A stretch of 64,000 nucleotides of DNA from Peptostreptococcaceae bacterium (GCA_025210335.1 JAOARY010000045.1:1-64000), one strand, 5' to 3'. Shown: positions 34,944 through 43,665, numbered from the stretch's first letter. Program-made: numbers and translations. Notes: generated by a model from the sequence alone, not told the origin.

Positions 34944-35273
34944 ATGAAATCAAAACCTGGAAGACATACTGCGGCTTTTATTTTGTTATTTTTAAGCAAA
35001 AAGGATTCGTATGGATTGGAATTACTAAAAAATTTGGAGTCAGACTTACCAAATAATATAATAGATAGTGCAGCTATTTATAGATCTTTAAAAACTTTAG
35101 AGCAAAATGGATTTGTAAAATCAAGATTGGATGCATCTGAAAGTGGAGTTGCAAAAAAATATTATTCGATAACAGAAAGTGGACATGAAGAACTTCAAAA
35201 ATTTGAATCTGATATCAAAAAAAGAGTTAAAAATTTAAATTATTTTTTAGAGGAATATAAGAAAATTAAATAG
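34944..35273 (+). CDS. PadR family transcriptional regulator
   Basis: The 109-residue winged-helix protein has GRHTAAFILLFLSKKDSYGLELLKNLE, IYRSLKTLEQNGFVKSR and KKYYSITESGHEEL, typical of PadR. GGAGGAAT lies before the ATG. It has its own terminator and precedes a split permease whose promoter carries ATGT/ACAT palindromes, so it probably represses that pair in response to a small molecule. Confidence 0.9.
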   Translation: MKSKPGRHTAAFILLFLSKKDSYGLELLKNLESDLPNNIIDSAAIYRSLKTLEQNGFVKSRLDASESGVAKKYYSITESGHEELQKFESDIKKRVKNLNYFLEEYKKIK

Positions 35274-35277
35274 ATAG

Positions 35278-35320
35278 GAGTAGTTTCTAAGATTAAATTG
35301 ATTAGAAACTACTCTTTTTT
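35278..35320 (+). terminator. Terminator after padR-type gene
   Basis: GAGTAGTTTCTAA pairs perfectly with TTAGAAACTACTC, followed by a T run. Confidence 0.9.
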
Positions 35321-35335
35321 TATTAAAAAAATAAT

Positions 35336-35375
35336 TTGACATTATATCGAATACACAGTATTATGTTATTAACAT
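35336..35375 (+). promoter_or_regulatory. Sigma-A promoter with adjacent palindrome, permease operon
   Basis: TTGACA (35336-35341), 17 bases and TATTAT (35359-35364) make a near-consensus promoter. ATGTTATTAACAT at 35363-35375 overlaps the -10 and start region and has the ATGT/ACAT ends seen in PadR operators. The binding protein is inferred. Confidence 0.7.
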
Positions 35376-35404
35376 ATATATGTTTATAGTGAAGGAGGAA
35401 TTTT

Positions 35405-35881
35405 ATGAGTACCTATATTATATATGGGATTGTTTTTTTACTTTTAATTGTTTCATCGATTAAGGATGGCAAAAAGACAAAAAAAGCTTTAAAAATGGGT
35501 TTAAAATCATTTACAAAACTTTTACCATCAATGATACCAATGTTTTTGATAATTGGAATTGTATTATCTTTTGTAAGTCCAAAAACTATTAGTATGATTT
35601 TGGGAAAAGATTCAGGTTTTATAGGAGTTGTAATAGGAATAATAACAGGCTCTATTGCATTTTTACCTAGTTTTGTAGCATTTCCACTTGGTGTTAATCT
35701 ATTAAATCAAGGTGCTGGTTATCCACAAATTGCAGCTTTTATATCTAGCTTAATGGCAGTTGGAATTGCATCAATTGGTCTTGAAATGAGTTATTTTGGA
35801 AAAGAAACAGCGATATTAAGAAATATATTAGGTATTGTAGTATCTATAATATTTGCTTTAATTATATGGGTGGTGATGTAA
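35405..35881 (+). CDS. Permease, first half (ArsP/YraQ/DUF318-like)
   Basis: The 158-residue membrane protein has about four hydrophobic segments and the family-like PSMIPMFLIIGIVLSFVSPKTISMILGKDSGFIGVVIG and SIAFLPSFVAFPLG. In the DUF318/ArsP superfamily one chain carries two such halves; here the second half is the next gene, after one base. Substrate is unknown; some relatives export organoarsenicals or other toxic compounds. GGAGGAA precedes the ATG. Confidence 0.8.
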   Translation: MSTYIIYGIVFLLLIVSSIKDGKKTKKALKMGLKSFTKLLPSMIPMFLIIGIVLSFVSPKTISMILGKDSGFIGVVIGIITGSIAFLPSFVAFPLGVNLLNQGAGYPQIAAFISSLMAVGIASIGLEMSYFGKETAILRNILGIVVSIIFALIIWVVM

Positions 35882-35882
35882 G

Positions 35883-36443
35883 GTGAAAGAAAAGACTAAA
35901 GAAATACAAAAAAAATCTATATTTAATAGATATAAATGGTCAGTTATATGGAGTATAATAATTTTATTTATATATATAGCTAATCAAAGTATGGGAAAAT
36001 TGATAGTCGATAATACTTTTGATAATTTTAAAATTATGATTAGTGTTTTGCCACCAATACTTATATTAATTGGTTTGTTGGATGTTTGGGTTCCAAAAGA
36101 AACAATGATTAAATATATGGGAAAAGATTCTAAAGTAAAAGGAATATTGATTACGATAATTTTGGGATCTTTATCAGCAGGACCATTATATGCAGCATTT
36201 CCTATAGCAGCAATACTGATGAAAAAACATGCTAGATTTGCATATGTGTTATTTTTCTTAGGGGTTTGGTCAAGTTCGAAATTACCATTAATGGTATTTG
36301 AGTATTCAGCATTTGGTGGATTTTTCACAGTTATTCATGTAGTTTCTAATTTGGTGATATTCTTAATAGGGTCAATAGTTATTGAAAAAATGCTATCAAA
36401 AGAAACAAAGGATAAAATTTATGAATCTGCAAAAATTATATAG
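35883..36443 (+). CDS. Permease, second half (ArsP/YraQ/DUF318-like)
   Basis: The 186-residue membrane protein has a cytoplasmic basic N-terminus and about four to five hydrophobic segments. LIGLLDVWVPKETMIKYMGKDSKVKGILITIILGSLSAGPLYAAFPIA mirrors the first half, with the same lysine-glycine-lysine-aspartate loop. It starts with GTG one base after the upstream stop, so the two are translationally coupled and probably form a heterodimer. Confidence 0.8.
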   Translation: MKEKTKEIQKKSIFNRYKWSVIWSIIILFIYIANQSMGKLIVDNTFDNFKIMISVLPPILILIGLLDVWVPKETMIKYMGKDSKVKGILITIILGSLSAGPLYAAFPIAAILMKKHARFAYVLFFLGVWSSSKLPLMVFEYSAFGGFFTVIHVVSNLVIFLIGSIVIEKMLSKETKDKIYESAKII

Positions 36444-36454
36444 TGATATATAAA

Positions 36455-36514
36455 AATGATAAAGTTTAGAAATCTATTGAGAATGATAATTGATAGTATC
36501 TAAACTTTATCATT
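36455..36514. terminator. Perfect 16-bp inverted repeat after permease pair
   Basis: AATGATAAAGTTTAGA (36455-36470) is the exact complement of 36499-36514 around a 28-base loop. It has no following T run, so it may be an inefficient terminator or a regulatory hairpin for the OppB-type remnant 28 bases further on. Confidence 0.55.
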
Positions 36515-36541
36515 ATATTATGAGTCTGAAAGGAGTTTGTT

Positions 36542-36967
36542 TTGAAACATAAGAAGATAGTGAAAGATTTTTTAATAGCATTTGTTTGCCTATTGATTCT
36601 AAATTTTTTACTTCCTAGGTTATTACCAGGGGATCCAGTAGAAATATTATTAGGAGAACAATCTTTATTTGAAATTACAGATAAGATGCATACAAAAATG
36701 ATAGAAGATTTGGGACTTAATAAACATATTGTAATACAGTTTTTTGATTATATAAAAAATCTGCTTAGATTAGATTTTGGATATTCTTATTTTTATAACA
36801 CTAATGTTTTGAATTTAATCATAAAATATATTCCATGGACAATGCTTTTAGTTTCATCTGGGATAGTTCTAGCTTTACTAATTGGATATATATTAGGCAT
36901 TGAAAGTGCATATAATCATGGAAAGAAAATAGATAAAATTATTCTATCTACAATGATTTTTAACTAA
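36542..36967 (+). pseudogene. OppB-type ABC permease, truncated by IS element
   Basis: The first 141 residues match oligopeptide/nickel-type permeases: LPRLLPGDPVEILLGEQ, DLGLNKHIVIQFFDYIKNLLRLDFGYSY and a second membrane segment. The frame ends at an insertion where the remaining ~170 residues should begin. AAAGGAG precedes the TTG/ATG region. The rest of the transporter is not found on the other side of the element, so a deletion accompanied or followed insertion. Confidence 0.8.
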
Positions 36968-37218
36968 ACAAGTTTTTGATTTTGTATATACTTTTGAATT
37001 ATTTCAGAACTTACTGCACCAGCAGTTCTAAGATAATAACCTTTGCTCCACAATCCATTATTCCAAAATTTAGACTTTTTTAAATTTGGAAATGCTTTAA
37101 ATATCCAATAAGCTGAAACACTTTTCAATATTTTCACTATTTTAGTAGGTGCAATTGCTGGTGGAGCAAATATGAAGAAGTGAACATGGTCTGGCATTAT
37201 TTCTTTTTCAATAAGATG
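36964..37218 (-). pseudogene. tnpA: IS200/IS605 TnpA transposase, N-terminally truncated
   Basis: The HUH motif is present (MPDHVHFFIF) and so is the active-site tyrosine region (SSEIIQKYIQNQK). Upstream in frame only HLIEKEI remains before a stop, so about 50 N-terminal residues are missing. It cannot be a complete Y1 transposase. Confidence 0.85.
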
Positions 37219-38577
37219 TTATAATAAATATATCAGCTACATGGAGGAGGTGAGAAAATTAAGTTATCGTTTAAGTTCAAACCAAGTTTTACAGCAGAAT
37301 ATTTAAAGATTGTAGAAGAATTATCTTATCATACAACAAAACTCTATAATATAGCTAACTATGATTTAAGAGAAAATGGTTTTAAAAGCTATGTGGATAT
37401 TGAAAATACTTTTAAATCAAATTGGCATTGTGATTTCTTGCATAGCCATACAAGGCAACAAGTATTTAAAGTATTAGAGCAGAATTGGAAGTCATATTTT
37501 GCAAGTATCAAGGATTACAAAGTGAATCCACATAAATATAATGGATTACCAAAGCCACCAAAGTTCAAAAATATGGAAGATAGAAAAAATGAAATTATAT
37601 TTACTAATCTTGCTATAAGATTTCAAGATAATATGTTGAAGTTATCCTTATCAAAAGTAATTCAGAATATGTTTGAGGTAGACAGTTTAAATTTTGAGGT
37701 TTTAGGTAAACTTCAAAGCCTTATAAATTGGGATGAATTGCAACAAGTAAGAATTAAATGGGATAATGCTTTAAAGCAATGGTATTTAATTATAATCTAC
37801 AAAAAACAAGAATTAGAAATAGATATTGATAATACTAATGTTATGGCTATTGATTTGGGATTGGATAATTTAGCAACCTTAACATTTAAAGAAAATCAAA
37901 ATAGTTACTTATTTTGTGGAAAGAAGCTTAAATCAGTTAATGCTTATACTAATAAAAAAATAGCATATTTACAATCTATTGAAATGAAGAAATATGGTTC
38001 TGATAAATTCAAAAATACTAAGGAAATTAATAGATTAAGAAGATATAGAAGTAATTATATCAATGATTATCTTCACAAGGTAAGCAAAAATATTATAGAT
38101 AAAGCAATAGAGCATGAAGTTACAAAAATAGTTATAGGTAAACTTAAAGGTATTAAGCAAAGTATGAATTATAATAAAAGTTTTGTTCAAATTCCTATTC
38201 AAATATTAGCAGAGCTTGTAGAATATAAAGCTAAACTTCAAGGAATCAAAGTTAAATATAAAGAAGAAAGTTATACAAGTGGTTGCAGTGCTTTTGATTT
38301 AGAGCCTATAACTAAAAAGAACTATGATAAAACTCGTAGAGTTGTTAGAGGATTATTCAAAAGTAGTTATGGATTTGTAAATTCAGATGTAAATGGTAGT
38401 TTGAATATATTAAGAAAAGAAGAAAAATGTATTCCCAAGTTAGTTGAAACTATGAGGGATAAGGGCAAGTGTTCTCGCTCGTTAAGAATAAGGGTTGCTT
38501 GTTAATTCAAGTCGAAAGTTAAATGCCAAACTTCTTACAAAGAAGCCACATCCCCTGTGGGTGTGGTAGTTCACAGG
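36965..38577 (+). mobile_element. IS605-like element (degraded tnpA, divergent tnpB)
   Basis: A short tnpA on the minus strand and a tnpB on the plus strand are arranged as in IS605. The left flank reads TTTTTAAC directly before the tnpA stop, compatible with the TTTAAC-type target of IS605. The right end has the hairpin CCACATCCCCTGTGGGTGTGG at about 38546-38566. The boundaries are estimates. With tnpA broken, it could move only if another copy supplies transposase. Confidence 0.8.
37258..38505 (+). CDS. tnpB: IS605-type TnpB, zinc-finger-less variant
   Basis: The frame covers about 415 residues and begins KLSFKFKPSFTAEYLKIVEELSYHTTKLYN. Catalytic features are AIDLGLDNLATL (first Asp), KEESYTSGCSAFD and NSDVNGSLNILRK (last Asp). 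The middle motif reads VIGKLKGIKQ rather than VIEDL, as in a known TnpB group, and the Cys4 zinc finger is absent. A strong ribosome site (GGAGGTGA at 37246-37253) lies just before ATT at 37258; the first standard start in frame is GTG 37393, which would drop 45 conserved residues. ATT is therefore the likely but rare start, or TTG was lost. Confidence 0.82.
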   Translation: MKLSFKFKPSFTAEYLKIVEELSYHTTKLYNIANYDLRENGFKSYVDIENTFKSNWHCDFLHSHTRQQVFKVLEQNWKSYFASIKDYKVNPHKYNGLPKPPKFKNMEDRKNEIIFTNLAIRFQDNMLKLSLSKVIQNMFEVDSLNFEVLGKLQSLINWDELQQVRIKWDNALKQWYLIIIYKKQELEIDIDNTNVMAIDLGLDNLATLTFKENQNSYLFCGKKLKSVNAYTNKKIAYLQSIEMKKYGSDKFKNTKEINRLRRYRSNYINDYLHKVSKNIIDKAIEHEVTKIVIGKLKGIKQSMNYNKSFVQIPIQILAELVEYKAKLQGIKVKYKEESYTSGCSAFDLEPITKKNYDKTRRVVRGLFKSSYGFVNSDVNGSLNILRKEEKCIPKLVETMRDKGKCSRSLRIRVAC

Positions 38578-38579
38578 AA

Positions 38580-38810
38580 TAATATTATTGTTGAATTTTT
38601 AAAAATGAATTCACAATCACAACCCAGTGAATTGATTAATGGAGATATAGATGCCATTAGTATAAATGGAAATGCAAATAAATTATTTGATGAAAAAAAT
38701 ATTGAACAATATGAATTTAATAAAGAAAAAGCGGATGACCAAATGATAAAAAATAGATTTATTTTTCACTAAAAATGGAATAATGATAGGTATTCCATTA
38801 GCATTAAATA
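38580..38810 (+). pseudogene. Degraded gene fragment right of the IS element
   Basis: The frame leaves the element as NNIIVEFLKMNSQSQPSEL, continues ELINGDIDAISINGNANKLF and, after a one-base shift near 38768, reads TKNGIMIGIPLALNKISFIKGEY up to a stop at 38807. It looks like the C-terminus of an unknown protein and does not resemble the missing OppB part. Confidence 0.5.
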
Positions 38811-38840
38811 AAATAAGTTTTATAAAAGGAGAGTATTAAT

Positions 38841-39251
38841 ATGGAAAAAATAATAATAGAACCTATAGGAGTTATAAAATCACCATTTAAAGAGGTAAAA
38901 GATATTCCGCCACAAAGTATTTTTGCTGATGAAAAGGTGGCTATAATAGAAATAGATAAAAAGTACCAAGATGGTTTAAAGGATTTAGAAGCTTGTTCCC
39001 ATATTGTAATTCAATTTTATTTTCATAAATCAACTGGGTATAAATTAATAACAAAAACACCTTGGGGTGATGAAAAAAAGGGTGTTTTCTCAACTAGATC
39101 ACCAAATCGTCCGAATCATTTAGGGATAACTATTGCAAAGTTATTAAGAGTAGAGGATGGTAAAATAGAAATTAAAGGTGTTGATATGCTAGACAAAACT
39201 CCTATTATAGATATAAAACCATATGTTAAGGAACTAAATCCTAAATTATAA
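38841..39251 (+). CDS. trmO: TrmO/TsaA-family (UPF0066) tRNA methyltransferase-like protein
   Basis: The 136-residue protein consists of the TsaA/VirR domain. It has IGVIKSPFKEVKDIPPQS at the start and the hallmark STRSPNRPNHLGIT. Family members N6-methylate t6A37 of tRNA using S-adenosylmethionine; E. coli TrmO has an added C-terminal domain that is missing here, as in many Firmicutes. GGAGAG precedes the ATG. It may be read with the response regulator that follows after 66 bases. Confidence 0.88.
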   Translation: MEKIIIEPIGVIKSPFKEVKDIPPQSIFADEKVAIIEIDKKYQDGLKDLEACSHIVIQFYFHKSTGYKLITKTPWGDEKKGVFSTRSPNRPNHLGITIAKLLRVEDGKIEIKGVDMLDKTPIIDIKPYVKELNPKL

Positions 39252-39317
39252 TAAATGAACAAATATGAGTTTTGTAGCTTATTTAGAAGTTTAATATAAA
39301 AGAAAGTAGCTGATGTT

Positions 39318-40004
39318 ATGAAAAAAAATATATTAGTTGTTGAAGATGAAAATAAAATAAGTGAATTTATTAGCTTGTATTTGAAAAAAGAGGGTTATAA
39401 GGTTTTTGAAGCAAGTGATGGACAAATAGCTTTAGAAAAGTTTGAGGAAAATGAGATTGATTTGATTGTACTTGATATTATGATGCCAAGATTAAATGGA
39501 TTTGAAGTTTGTAAAAAAATTAGAGAAAAATCAAAAGTCCCAATTATAATATTAACGGCAATAGAAGAAGAAATGGATCATATAAAAGGCTATGAATTAG
39601 GTGCTGATGATTATGTGACAAAACCTTTTAAGATAAAAATTTTAATGGCGAAAATAAAAAGATTATTGCAAAGATTTAATAAAAATGATAATGATATTTT
39701 TGTACATGATAAATTAAAAATAGATTTTGATGGTAGAGAAGTTTTTATGGATAGCAAAAAAATTAAACTTGCACCAAAAGAATTTGATTTGCTTATATAT
39801 CTTATAAAAAATAAAGGGATAGCTTTAAGTAGAAATCAGATTTTAGAAAATATATGGGGCTATGATTTTGAAGGTGAAAATAGAGTTGTTGATAATCATA
39901 TTAAGAAATTAAGAAATAAATTAGAGAATTACTCTTCATTAATTGAGACAATAATATCTGTTGGATATAAATTTGATATAAATAAGGACAATAAAAATGT
40001 TTAA
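39318..40004 (+). CDS. OmpR-family response regulator
   Basis: The 228-residue regulator has a receiver with the Asp in LIVLDIMMPRLNG and Lys in VTKPF, and a winged helix (PKEFDLLIYLIKNKGIALSRNQI, RVVDNHIKKLRNKLE). It overlaps the kinase gene by eight bases. Probable target: its own operon or the secreted protein gene at 41883. Confidence 0.95.
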   Translation: MKKNILVVEDENKISEFISLYLKKEGYKVFEASDGQIALEKFEENEIDLIVLDIMMPRLNGFEVCKKIREKSKVPIIILTAIEEEMDHIKGYELGADDYVTKPFKIKILMAKIKRLLQRFNKNDNDIFVHDKLKIDFDGREVFMDSKKIKLAPKEFDLLIYLIKNKGIALSRNQILENIWGYDFEGENRVVDNHIKKLRNKLENYSSLIETIISVGYKFDINKDNKNV

Positions 40005-41796
40005 TAGTATTGTAAAAAAAATATTTGTAACCATAGTTTCTATGTTTGTATTCATTATGCTAATACAATTATTATTCCAAAATTTTTTTTTAGAAGAGAT
40101 TTATATAAATATGAAAATTGCTAAAATTGAAAGAAGTTTTAATAAATTTTGTAATGATTATGATGAAAATAAATGGAATAATAAAAGATTAAATAAAGAA
40201 TCTATTGATTATCAAGATCAAAATGGAGCTTCTATTATTGTTTTTGATAAAAAAGACAATGTTTTAAATGATGTTTTTTTTGAAGAGTTTAATTATATTA
40301 CTATAAAAGATGAGAAAGAAAATGAATTTAAGATTATTATAGATTTTTTAATTAATGAAAATGGAGAGTTTGTATATTCTAATAATGAAATAAAAAATGG
40401 CGATAAAATAAATATTTTGGGAACAAAGATTATAGGAACAAATTTTATAGATCCTTTAGATATTAAAATTAAAGAATCGTTATTTATAAACGATCAGGCT
40501 CATGTTTATTTTGAAGAATTATATCAAAAAAATCCTGATAAATTAACTCAAATAAATGGTGTAGTAATATCAAAAAATCTTATTATAAGAGACAATGGAG
40601 TATTAAGTTATCAACATGAAAAGTTATACAATGAAGTAAGAGCTTATTGGATTGAAAGAGAAGAAAACTATGAGGATATACGAAGTATTATTAATGATGG
40701 TAATTATGATTTTATTGAAGAATATTCTGGTTTGATTATTGTGGTATTAGTTAAGGAAATAGAAGATATAAACGGTAATACCAATTATGTATTTTCGTTA
40801 TTTAATATTGAAAATATTCATGATGCATTTCAAATATTAAATGAATATTATTATTATATTTTTGGATTTCAACTTATATTAATTTTATTGCTTGTATATT
40901 TTTATTCTAAGTGGATAAGTAAACCACTTATAAAGTTAATAGCTTGTGCAAAAAGTATATCAGAGCTTGATTTTACAAAGCGTACAGATATAAAATCTAA
41001 TGATGAACTTAGTGTATTATCTGATAGTTTAAATAATATTTCAAAAAATTTATCTAGTACCATAAAAAATTTAGAATTATCAAATAATGAATTGGCAATA
41101 GAGGCGATAAAAAAAGAAGAGAATGAAAAGAGAATGAGAAATTTATTAACGAGTTTATCGCATGAGTTTAAAACACCTCTTGGAATTATTTCTGGGTTTT
41201 TAGAAATTATAAGCGATGGAGTTTATGAAAAAGAGCCAGAGTATTATATAAATGTAATATCAGATGAAATAGATAAACTTAATAGACTTGTAATTGAGAC
41301 TATTGAATTATCAAAATTGGAATCTAGAAATTATAAATTAAATTTAAGTGAATTTAAAATATCTTATTTCTTAGAAATTCTAGTAGATAAATTTGAAAAA
41401 AAATTAAAAGATAAAAATATGAAATATGAAATAAAAATAGAAGATATAACGGTATATGCGGATATGGGAAAAATTGAACAAGTTATAATTAATCTTTTAA
41501 GTAATGGAATTAAATATTCACCAAAAGATGAAAAGATAGAGATAGATTCTTATATTAAAAAAGATAATTTGTATATACGCATAAAGAATTATGGGGTTTT
41601 AATTGAAGCTAAAGATTTAGAAAAAATTTGGGATAGATTTTACAGAGTTGATCAATCAAGAAATAGAAATCTTGGTGGAAGTGGATTAGGTCTTACTATA
41701 GTAAAGAATATATTAGATTTACATGAATCTGATTATGGTGTGAAAAATATAAACAATGGTGTTGAATTTTATTTTTCATTAAAAATAAAATCATAA
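39997..41796 (+). CDS. Sensor histidine kinase with large extracellular domain
   Basis: This 599-residue kinase has an N-terminal membrane segment (residues 7-29), an extracellular domain of about 255 residues, a second membrane segment (YIFGFQLILILLLVYFY), HAMP, the phosphoacceptor His in SLSHEFKTPLGIISGF, and an ATPase domain with NLLSNGIKYSP and GGSGLGLTIV. The G1 box is unusual (IKNYGVLIEAKDLEKIWDRF, without the DxGxG form), so ATP binding may be altered. It is paired with the upstream regulator. Confidence 0.93.
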   Translation: MFNSIVKKIFVTIVSMFVFIMLIQLLFQNFFLEEIYINMKIAKIERSFNKFCNDYDENKWNNKRLNKESIDYQDQNGASIIVFDKKDNVLNDVFFEEFNYITIKDEKENEFKIIIDFLINENGEFVYSNNEIKNGDKINILGTKIIGTNFIDPLDIKIKESLFINDQAHVYFEELYQKNPDKLTQINGVVISKNLIIRDNGVLSYQHEKLYNEVRAYWIEREENYEDIRSIINDGNYDFIEEYSGLIIVVLVKEIEDINGNTNYVFSLFNIENIHDAFQILNEYYYYIFGFQLILILLLVYFYSKWISKPLIKLIACAKSISELDFTKRTDIKSNDELSVLSDSLNNISKNLSSTIKNLELSNNELAIEAIKKEENEKRMRNLLTSLSHEFKTPLGIISGFLEIISDGVYEKEPEYYINVISDEIDKLNRLVIETIELSKLESRNYKLNLSEFKISYFLEILVDKFEKKLKDKNMKYEIKIEDITVYADMGKIEQVIINLLSNGIKYSPKDEKIEIDSYIKKDNLYIRIKNYGVLIEAKDLEKIWDRFYRVDQSRNRNLGGSGLGLTIVKNILDLHESDYGVKNINNGVEFYFSLKIKS

Positions 41797-41882
41797 ATCT
41801 GTAAATGGATACACAATGGACATATCACCTTATTATAATATCAATATAAATAATAATAAATTTAAATAAGGAGTGTGTTTTA

Positions 41883-43616
41883 ATGAAGAAAGTTACTATA
41901 GGAACAATTTGCTTGGTTCTTTTTATGGGATTATTTGCTTTTGCTCAAGAAGATGAAGAATATGCTAAATTTGAGGTAAATGGAGATTTGGCTATCATGA
42001 CTGGTGTAATAAATAGCGAAACTCCAAAAGATGTAGAGACTTTGGTAAAAGAATATCCAAATCTTAAAACAATTGTCATGAAAGATGTTCCAGGTTCTAT
42101 GGACGATGTGGCAAATTTAGAAGCAAGTAGAATAATAAGAAAATATGGATTAAATACACATGTTCCTAAAGATGGTATGGTTGCGTCAGGTGGAACGGAT
42201 TTCTTTTGTGCAGGTGTAAATAGAACTATAGAAGAAGGTGCAAGAATTGGAGTTCATTCATGGGCAGGAGATGGTATTTTTGATGCATCAAAATTAGCAA
42301 AGGATAATGAAGAGCATAAAAAATATATAGATTACTATAAAGAAATGGGCATTCCAACAGATTTTTATTGGTTTACAATTAATGCAGCTCCTGCTAATGA
42401 TATGCATTTTATGAAAAAGGAAGAGCTTAAAAAATATAAATTGATTGATTCGATTAAAGGAGAAGTTAAAAATCCTAATTATCAAAAATATATAAGAGCT
42501 AAAGATATAATTAGAGATACGTCAAAATTAGATAAAGTGTATAAGAAGTATTATTCAAAATATATTAATTATATAGCACCAAATGGAAAACCAATTATGA
42601 TTGTAGCACAAGATAAAGTAAGTGATGAGCAATTATTAAAAGCATATAATGTTTTGAGTTTTTATTTGCAAGATTTTGGAACGTATAAAAAAGGAATTGT
42701 GGCTAATAAAATAGCTGATAATAATGCTGTACTTGTTATGCCAAATGGAGCTGATGGAGAATCAGATATTCCAGAAAATGCACTTGAGGGACAACCATTA
42801 TATCAAATGGAAGTACCAACAATAGGTAGTAAGTGGTATATAGAAAATGATTATGAACATAGAGATGCAGCATATGAAGAAATTTTTCATATGGTTCATG
42901 ACTATGGAATAGGTATACAAAGTAATATGGGTGCACTTCCAAATTTACAAAAAGAAATATATAAGGCTATGAGAAGCTCATTACCTAAAGATAAAAAAGA
43001 CTGGGGTAAAAAGGGTATTTGGGGTCTTGATTCAAAAAATTGGTTGATAGAGCTTGAAGAGGAGGGCAGTCTTGAACAAGAATATATTGTATCTGTAATA
43101 GATTCTTATTATGGATTATGGGCTCCTTATAAAGAAGGTAAAGGTGGCATGTGGGGCGTATATACTTCAAAGACTAGAGAAGAAATAAAGAAAAATGATC
43201 CATTAGGTTATAATATTATAACTAAATTTTTACCAGAAAATTTAACGTATATGGCTAGAGTTGAAGCTGATTTTACTGGTACATTTAAGATGTATTATGA
43301 CAAAAAATCACCATATACACATAAATCAAAATATCTTCAAAATGTAAGACTTTTAGGAAGTAAAAATACGAATTTAGTTGGTAATCAATTAAATAATATT
43401 TTAATTGGAAATCAAGGAAATAACAATATTGATGGCAGAGAAGGTTTTGATACTGTTCAATTCTTAGGAAAGTCAGATGATTATAAAATTGAAGTTAAAA
43501 ATGGTAAACTTTTTGTTGAAGATAAATTAAATGGTGAAGGTAAAGATTCTTTAAGTAATATTGAATTGTTAAGATTCACAGATAAAGATATTAGAGTTAC
43601 AGATTTAGATAATTAA
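41883..43616 (+). CDS. Secreted ClpP-like/RTX-repeat multidomain protein
   Basis: The 577-residue protein has a signal peptide (about residues 1-21, ending AFAQ). Residues ~30-190 resemble periplasmic ClpP/crotonase-fold proteins of COG3904: VASGGTDFFCAG carries a candidate serine, RIGVHSWAG a candidate histidine, and MKKEELKKYKLIDSI the closing helix. Residues ~200-470 form a second domain with EEIFHMVHDYG near 332, which may bind metal. Residues ~490-530 hold RTX-like calcium-binding repeats (LVGNQLNNILIGNQGNNNIDG...DTVQF). AAGGAGTG precedes the ATG, and a strong terminator follows. Function is unknown; the histidine kinase upstream may control it. Confidence 0.75.
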   Translation: MKKVTIGTICLVLFMGLFAFAQEDEEYAKFEVNGDLAIMTGVINSETPKDVETLVKEYPNLKTIVMKDVPGSMDDVANLEASRIIRKYGLNTHVPKDGMVASGGTDFFCAGVNRTIEEGARIGVHSWAGDGIFDASKLAKDNEEHKKYIDYYKEMGIPTDFYWFTINAAPANDMHFMKKEELKKYKLIDSIKGEVKNPNYQKYIRAKDIIRDTSKLDKVYKKYYSKYINYIAPNGKPIMIVAQDKVSDEQLLKAYNVLSFYLQDFGTYKKGIVANKIADNNAVLVMPNGADGESDIPENALEGQPLYQMEVPTIGSKWYIENDYEHRDAAYEEIFHMVHDYGIGIQSNMGALPNLQKEIYKAMRSSLPKDKKDWGKKGIWGLDSKNWLIELEEEGSLEQEYIVSVIDSYYGLWAPYKEGKGGMWGVYTSKTREEIKKNDPLGYNIITKFLPENLTYMARVEADFTGTFKMYYDKKSPYTHKSKYLQNVRLLGSKNTNLVGNQLNNILIGNQGNNNIDGREGFDTVQFLGKSDDYKIEVKNGKLFVEDKLNGEGKDSLSNIELLRFTDKDIRVTDLDN

Positions 43617-43620
43617 TATG

Positions 43621-43665
43621 AAAAAGTAGCTGTTGTATTATTAATGATACAACAGCTACTTTTTA
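43621..43665 (+). terminator. Terminator after secreted protein gene
   Basis: A perfect 17-bp stem, AAAAAGTAGCTGTTGTA against TACAACAGCTACTTTTT, ends in T. Confidence 0.93.

Noticed and set aside
36542-36967. Short stand-alone membrane protein
   Set aside because: The sequence is the first part of an OppB-type permease and ends exactly at an IS605-like element, so it is a truncation.
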